Source: Pseudomonas mendocina
GTDB taxonomy: Bacteria > Pseudomonadota > Gammaproteobacteria > Pseudomonadales > Pseudomonadaceae
Length of the DNA: 64,000 nt
Direction: 5' to 3'
NCBI RefSeq assembly: GCF_900636545.1
Contig: NZ_LR134290.1
Span: forward strand, 5,022,001 to 5,086,000
The position numbers and the translations under genes are program-made. The notes beneath the pieces were generated by a model. It saw nothing but the letters and a program-made list of their open reading frames with translations. It had not been told where the DNA came from and ran no database searches. Of this stretch, positions 63,692-64,000 are shown piece by piece. Numbering within the stretch: the first letter of the stretch is position 1; every line of letters starts with the position of its first letter.

Positions 63692-64000
63692 TTATGCCAG
63701 CCAGTCCAGCGTCAGCAGCAGACGTCGCTCGCCGGCCAGCGGTTGCGGCGAGCGATGGATCAGACCACGGCCTTCGTTACCCTGCCATTTCTCGCCCTTG
63801 GCCAGCGCCACATGACCGCTGTCCAGCCGCTGGATCAACGCTTCGTCCTGCGGCTCGGCACCCGGCTGACCAAGCTTGCTGCGCGGCATGGCGCCCTCTT
63901 CCAGCCACTCGCTGCCAACCCCGGCATAGCTGGTGATCAGCCGCAACGGCACGTGGTCGACGTGAAAGCGCGGGCACATGGCCTTGTCCAGCGCCCGCAG
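63692..64000 (-). CDS. DUF1826-domain protein, C-terminal part (runs off right edge)
   Basis: The frame is open from the right edge to a stop at 63692-63694: 103 codons, reading LRALDKAMCPRFHVDHVPLR at the front. The pattern FHVDHVPLRLITSYAG, then GSEWLEEGA and LAKGEKWQG, is that of DUF1826 proteins. These are often found with CobW-type GTPases in Zur-regulated clusters in Pseudomonas, which agrees with the CobW gene at 62102. An internal ATG at 63979 is not the start; the N-terminal part lies beyond the window. Confidence 0.83.
   Translation of the reverse strand: MRALDKAMCPRFHVDHVPLRLITSYAGVGSEWLEEGAMPRSKLGQPGAEPQDEALIQRLDSGHVALAKGEKWQGNEGRGLIHRSPQPLAGERRLLLTLDWLA

Overview
The window looks like chromosome of a gamma-proteobacterial Pseudomonas, most likely of the P. 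mendocina / P. oleovorans / P. alcaliphila type. The GC content is high, and the genes form familiar Pseudomonas blocks: a two-subunit pyruvate carboxylase with its LysR regulator, an RpiR regulator with a glucose-6-phosphate dehydrogenase, znuA-zur-znuCB, metNIQ, and a GGDEF/EAL gene next to uvrD. Pseudomonas-type REP palindromes lie between many genes. The genus is inferred from gene order and protein likeness remembered from P. aeruginosa PAO1 and P. putida; no database was searched.

Layout. 1-588: N-terminal part of a membrane protein running off the left edge. 0.9-6.5 kb: a MacA-MacB-outer-membrane-factor efflux operon, flanked by two same-orientation copies of the 3' end of a GNAT acetyltransferase gene, one a truncated remnant and one an intact gene. 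6.5-11.4 kb: gamma carbonic anhydrase, oligopeptidase A (prlC), a zinc-ribbon protein, a DUF1835 protein and a secreted protein. 11.6-16 kb: divergent AraC regulator and SBF-type transporter, a small exported protein, a radical-SAM protein behind a strong LexA palindrome, and a beta carbonic anhydrase. 16.3-20.7 kb: pycB, pycA and divergent pycR. 20.7-24.9 kb: XdhC-type chaperone convergent with a two-subunit Tat-exported molybdenum hydroxylase. 25-28.3 kb: two small proteins, then a HexR-like regulator divergent from a zwf paralogue with a HexR-type operator between them. 28.4-36.5 kb: AmpG/FptX-like permease, zinc uptake (znuA, zur, znuC, znuB), a lipoprotein, and a methionine ABC transporter.

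36.6-44.6 kb: GFA-family protein, LysR regulator divergent from a VOC protein, a helical-repeat protein, a 960-residue PAS-GGDEF-EAL protein and UvrD. 44.6-48.8 kb: an inverted-repeat element, two tandem TRAP-type solute-binding lipoproteins without permease genes, a TetR-like regulator and a Tim44-domain protein. 49-53.5 kb: an ElaA-type acetyltransferase, a three-gene operon of unrecognised envelope proteins, and a SUKH-like protein. 53.6-57.4 kb: a GntR regulator divergent from a class III aminotransferase and a glutamine-synthetase-like ligase, with two perfect GntR-like operators between them. 57.6-64 kb: a two-gene envelope operon of unknown role, a thioesterase, a zinc-ribbon protein, a DUF3301 protein, an alpha/beta hydrolase, a CobW-type GTPase, a small exported protein and the C-terminal part of a DUF1826 protein running off the right edge.

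Themes. Several regulator-target pairs come with a palindrome readable in the sequence (LexA, HexR-like, PycR, GntR, Zur). Zinc runs through the window: znuACB, zur, histidine-rich segments in ZnuA and ZnuC, and a CobW/DUF1826 neighbourhood. I saw no tRNA, rRNA, CRISPR array, insertion sequence with transposase, prophage or integrase. The least explained pieces are the three-gene operon at 49.45-52.89 kb, the two-gene operon at 57.57-59.55 kb, the paired permease-less TRAP lipoproteins, the 153-bp inverted-repeat element at 44.6 kb and the duplicated GNAT end around the efflux operon.
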